Of a DNA stretch of 64,000 nucleotides, positions 60,851-64,000 are shown in pieces. How positions within the stretch are numbered: position 1 is the stretch's first letter; each line of letters opens with the position of its first letter. Source of the stretch: Anarhynchus alexandrinus (taxonomy: Eukaryota > Chordata > Aves > Charadriiformes > Charadriidae); NCBI GenBank assembly GCA_008711295.1, contig VUYV01000216.1, positions 1,359,802 to 1,423,801 on the forward strand, given 5' to 3'. The position numbers and the translations under genes were made by a program. The notes below the pieces were generated by a model. That model ran no database searches, was not told where the DNA came from, and was given only the letters and a program-made list of their open reading frames with translations.

Positions 60851-63800
60851 AACAAGTCTAAGGAAGCTTTTTGCAGTGTTTTGTATTTAGTGAAAGAGAG
60901 TCCTTTTTCGTTTTTAAAGAGATTTTTGAAATAAAGCCCAAGTGATTCATAATTATTTGAATTAAGTGGAAATGTAGAAACCCAGGGCCACGTCCTCAGC
61001 GTTTGTCCCAAGCATAACACTCACACCCAACCCACAGCTGACAGACAAACCTGAAGTGGCTATAGGAGAGTGTAAGTACACCGTAAGCTTTTTCCAGCCT
61101 CTCTAGACTTCCACTGAACTGAGTGCTTTATTTGGGTTTTCCCCCTGAATCTTTGAAAAGATCAGACCACTCAATAAACCCAATGTCCTTGCCACTGCGA
61201 CAGAAACATCAACAGAACCTGTGTTCAAGAAGTTACTCCTGTGTGACAGGCCACTGTTAAAAGCTAGAAACAGCACAGGATTGATAAGGTTATCAGAAAT
61301 CTCAAAGATTAATGTTAGAGGCTGGCAAGGAAAAATTAATGTAATGGGGAAGAGCCTCTTTTGCAACTTTGAAGAATTAAAATATATACACAAGTATATC
61401 CATGTATACCTATATACACACACGGAGTCTGACAATGAGACATGAGTCCTCTGAGGGGTGATGGCATCCTCACTGGAGGAAGCTTCCAAGGAGCCAAGAG
61501 AAGATGTTCCCAGGCAGTTGGGAGCTTGATGAGAAAGAGATATTCTCTCACAGAAGAACGTCCATTTTACCAGAGTACAAAGCAGAAGACTCCCACACCT
61601 CCTGCCTCCCTTCTCTGTGTTGCCAGAGTCTTGTTTTCCTTTGTCTTGAGCACTGATTTTTTCCTAAATAATGCACATAATGCAAGCACTTTTGAAGGAG
61701 GAAGAAACCCTGTAACAAACAAGTTTTCAAGCCCTTGGGTCAAATTCTCAAAGTTACTTCTAATATTGCTTCGAAAAGTGTCTCGTGTTAATCAACACAG
61801 AAGTGTATCTGAAGATTTTTTTTGTAAGTTTCCATCAATAATTTAAGTTTTATTGTTATTGCGTCTGTTTGTCTTTCCTTGTTTCAATTACTCTGCATTG
61901 CAGTATGAAGTTTTAAGCACCTCAGGTTATGTTTGCCTAATGTCAAGGCTCAAAACAAAATAAACACATCAATTAAAAATATTGCAACTACCAAAATTAC
62001 ATATACTTTATTTTGGAAAAAAACACCAAATACTAGAAGCTCTCTTTATACCATATTACAGACTCTAATCCATTTCCCGGGCCTCCAGAACATCTGATTT
62101 ATTTTTTTTTTTTAATCTAGTTCAACAAGCTCTCAGTACAGTCACGTACATGTTCACTTCCCAAACCTGGAAACAGAATCAAGTACCCTCACCAGAACCA
62201 ACAGACATCACTCTCACAACTGATAAAGCAGGGCTCCTTTTTAAGTAGTTATGCTCAACTTGCAGACACAAAATTTGATCTTGGTCCAAGGCAACAAACA
62301 ACAAAGCACAAGCTTTTGAATCAACAGGTGTACATACTTTGGTGGACAAGATAAGAGGTGCAGCACCTTGTAGGACAGGGTGCACAATAAAGTGATATAT
62401 ATTATCAAACAGTACTCAATAGACACAGCTTTTTGCTGAAGTTATTAGTTTACATGGTGTGAAAGCAGAAAAACACAAAATTGTTTTTCTTTGGTCTTGT
62501 GGGGTTTCTGACCAAGTAATGTACATCAAGAGTGATGCACGCTCGCAACAAGCAGAACAGAAGAAAATCTGTTCTGAATTCAGGTTTCCCAAGCAGAACA
62601 TCAGGTGGACTTTGGGTCTCATCTGTGAGTGGGCTGAATAGCCTACAAAAGAGGAACAAGGTGGAAGTGACCTGTGGTTGCTGCATGGGAATAGAAACAA
62701 GAGTAGGAGCTCTGAAAAAAAATCTTACAGAACCTTCCTACAAGATTAGGCTGGGCTTAGCTCCCTGGTCCTTGAGGTGTGGGACTCAGCCCCGGGATCT
62801 TATGCATGCAGGTTTGAACAAACAGCTGAGGCTAGTGCTTACACCTCAGGTCCCTTGTCTATGAGGTAAAGACCATCAGAGCCCAAAAGTGATTAGACAG
62901 GGAGGTTGTTTTGTTTGTTTAAGACCATCTATGACTTCCATATAGAGATTTCAACTCGTGCCTTTGCATTGAAGTTTTGCACACCCTTTTGCACAGCTGC
63001 CTGTGATACTGGAGGTTTAACAGGAGATTCCTCAAGGAGAGATCCTATGGCAGTCCCTTTCCAACCCTTCTTCAATGGGAGCACTGTACTCTTTCTCCAC
63101 CTTTACCCCGTTCCTCATCAGAGAACCCTATACTAATCATAGAAAATAATGCAATGTTGCATCCTTGAAAAACAAATAAAAAATCTAGAAGAGAAAACAT
63201 TTTAAAGAGATTAAAACCTGTCAGTTAGTTTAAAGGAAATGAGAAGACAGATAGGTATAGTCATTACCTTGCCTTCCTCTCATATTAGGTTTTTCCTAGG
63301 CTTTTTTATTGGCATCTGGTCAGCCTGTCATGACACAGTCCAATTAAAATTATATATTATCACAGGTATCCTTTTGCTAGTGCCAACATTCCCACTGGAC
63401 AGGAGATTCTTCTGATAGCACTTGGATGTCCACTATTCAGTGTTTTAATTTCCTGACAAATTTATCATGTGTAATTTACCATCAGGGGTGTTCAATCTTA
63501 CAAAAACAAAAGGCAGAGAACTTGATGTTTTCTGTACCATTTCATGTATATACTTTTTTTTTTTTAAAAAAAACTTAAAATTGTATTAAACCTGCAGATT
63601 CCTTTAATGTGTGCATTTCAGGAAAGGAATATATCTTTGCATTTGGTCATGTTCAGAAGATGTTACTGGTCTGTTTAACTAAACAAACCTAAGAAAACAT
63701 TTCATTATTGTTTCAGTGCCAAAAATCCAACTTGTATCTAGTCTCCAATGTGCTGTAGCAACAAATTGAAAGACAATACCTGTTTTAAAAGCTTGTAGCT

Positions 63801-64000
63801 CAACAGAGATATGCAAGTGTCATAGAAGTAACATTTTCCCCATTTTACAGTGTGATAGCAGACGCAGGCTGAGATTACTAAAGTAGAAAAAACAGATTAA
63901 ATCCATTTATAAAATCGCACCAGAAGTTTGTGGGAGAGCTAAAAACTTGATAACCGAAGTACAGTTCAGTATTTTCACCACAAAGCTCATTTGTCCTTTC
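60851..64000. other. Unique sequence, no gene seen
   Basis: A TATA/CA-rich stretch lies near 61380-61425 and a T run followed by an A run at 63549-63570. A 134-codon frame (61442-61846) and its antisense neighbours have no motif. CCCCATTTTACAG at 63839-63851 recalls inverted MIR but stands alone. Confidence 0.45.

Noticed and set aside
61442..61846. 134-codon plus-strand frame
   Set aside because: No recognisable domain; antisense frames are equally open.
63839..63880. CCCCATTTTACAG as another inverted MIR
   Set aside because: Only one short block matches; the expected following blocks are absent.
1..64000. CRISPR arrays, bacterial operons, rRNA or tRNA genes
   Set aside because: Searched by eye; no regularly spaced repeats, no ribosome-binding-site-led gene runs and no RNA gene folds. 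The sequence is vertebrate in character.

Overview
This 64 kb window looks like vertebrate nuclear DNA, most probably from a bird. CR1 LINE fragments are present in several age classes, one of them fresh and carrying the avian-type 3' end built on ATTCTATG octamers. There is a bird-type ERVL-like solo LTR that starts TGTCCTGGTTTGAG. A few MIR-like SINE remnants are visible, and there is no sign of primate-type Alu or L1. Base composition is AT-rich with few CpGs outside a few islands. Frames are broken everywhere: apart from the CR1 fragment, no reading frame above about 150 codons exists and none matches a protein family I recognise. I find no bona fide host protein-coding gene, tRNA, rRNA or CRISPR array. 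The window is best read as intergenic or deep intronic sequence.

Layout. 1-1350: unique sequence with a coding-like relic near 155-329. 1351-2012: young, 5'-truncated CR1, plus strand. 2013-6572: AT-rich unique DNA interrupted by a CpG-dense patch at 5098-5485. 6573-6702: CR1 3' end, minus strand. 10105-10512: an old CR1 of a different subfamily, interrupted in its middle. 10878-11525: ERVL-like solo LTR with a perfect 5-bp target duplication (AGACT). 13347-13598: an open interval framed by good splice-site consensus. 26.5-26.7 kb: MIR-like remnants. 30.37-30.67 kb: an interleaved A-B-A-B duplication, followed by an unexplained coding-like stretch to about 31.2 kb. 39.9-45.5 kb: MIR-like and CR1 fragments. 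49976-50576: a second solo LTR, class I (gammaretrovirus-like) in architecture, with two separate internal tandem duplications and a 4-bp target duplication (CTCC). 52775-53165: a decayed CR1/L3-type reverse transcriptase segment, minus strand. 57886-57965: MIR-like SINE. 60181-60850: a CpG- and GC-rich island. The rest is unique AT-rich DNA with microsatellites and homopolymers; single ambiguous bases lie at 27811 and 48546.

The elements do not form a pathway. The window is a layered record of insertions: MIR and old CR1/L3 first, then degraded avian CR1, then LTR elements reduced to solo LTRs and the fresh CR1. The most useful follow-ups are the 60.2 kb and 5.1 kb CpG-rich patches, the 30.4 kb interleaved duplication, the LTR with duplicated U3 blocks, and the two possible cryptic exons. 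No convincing new biological system is visible; the candidates below are stated with their limits.
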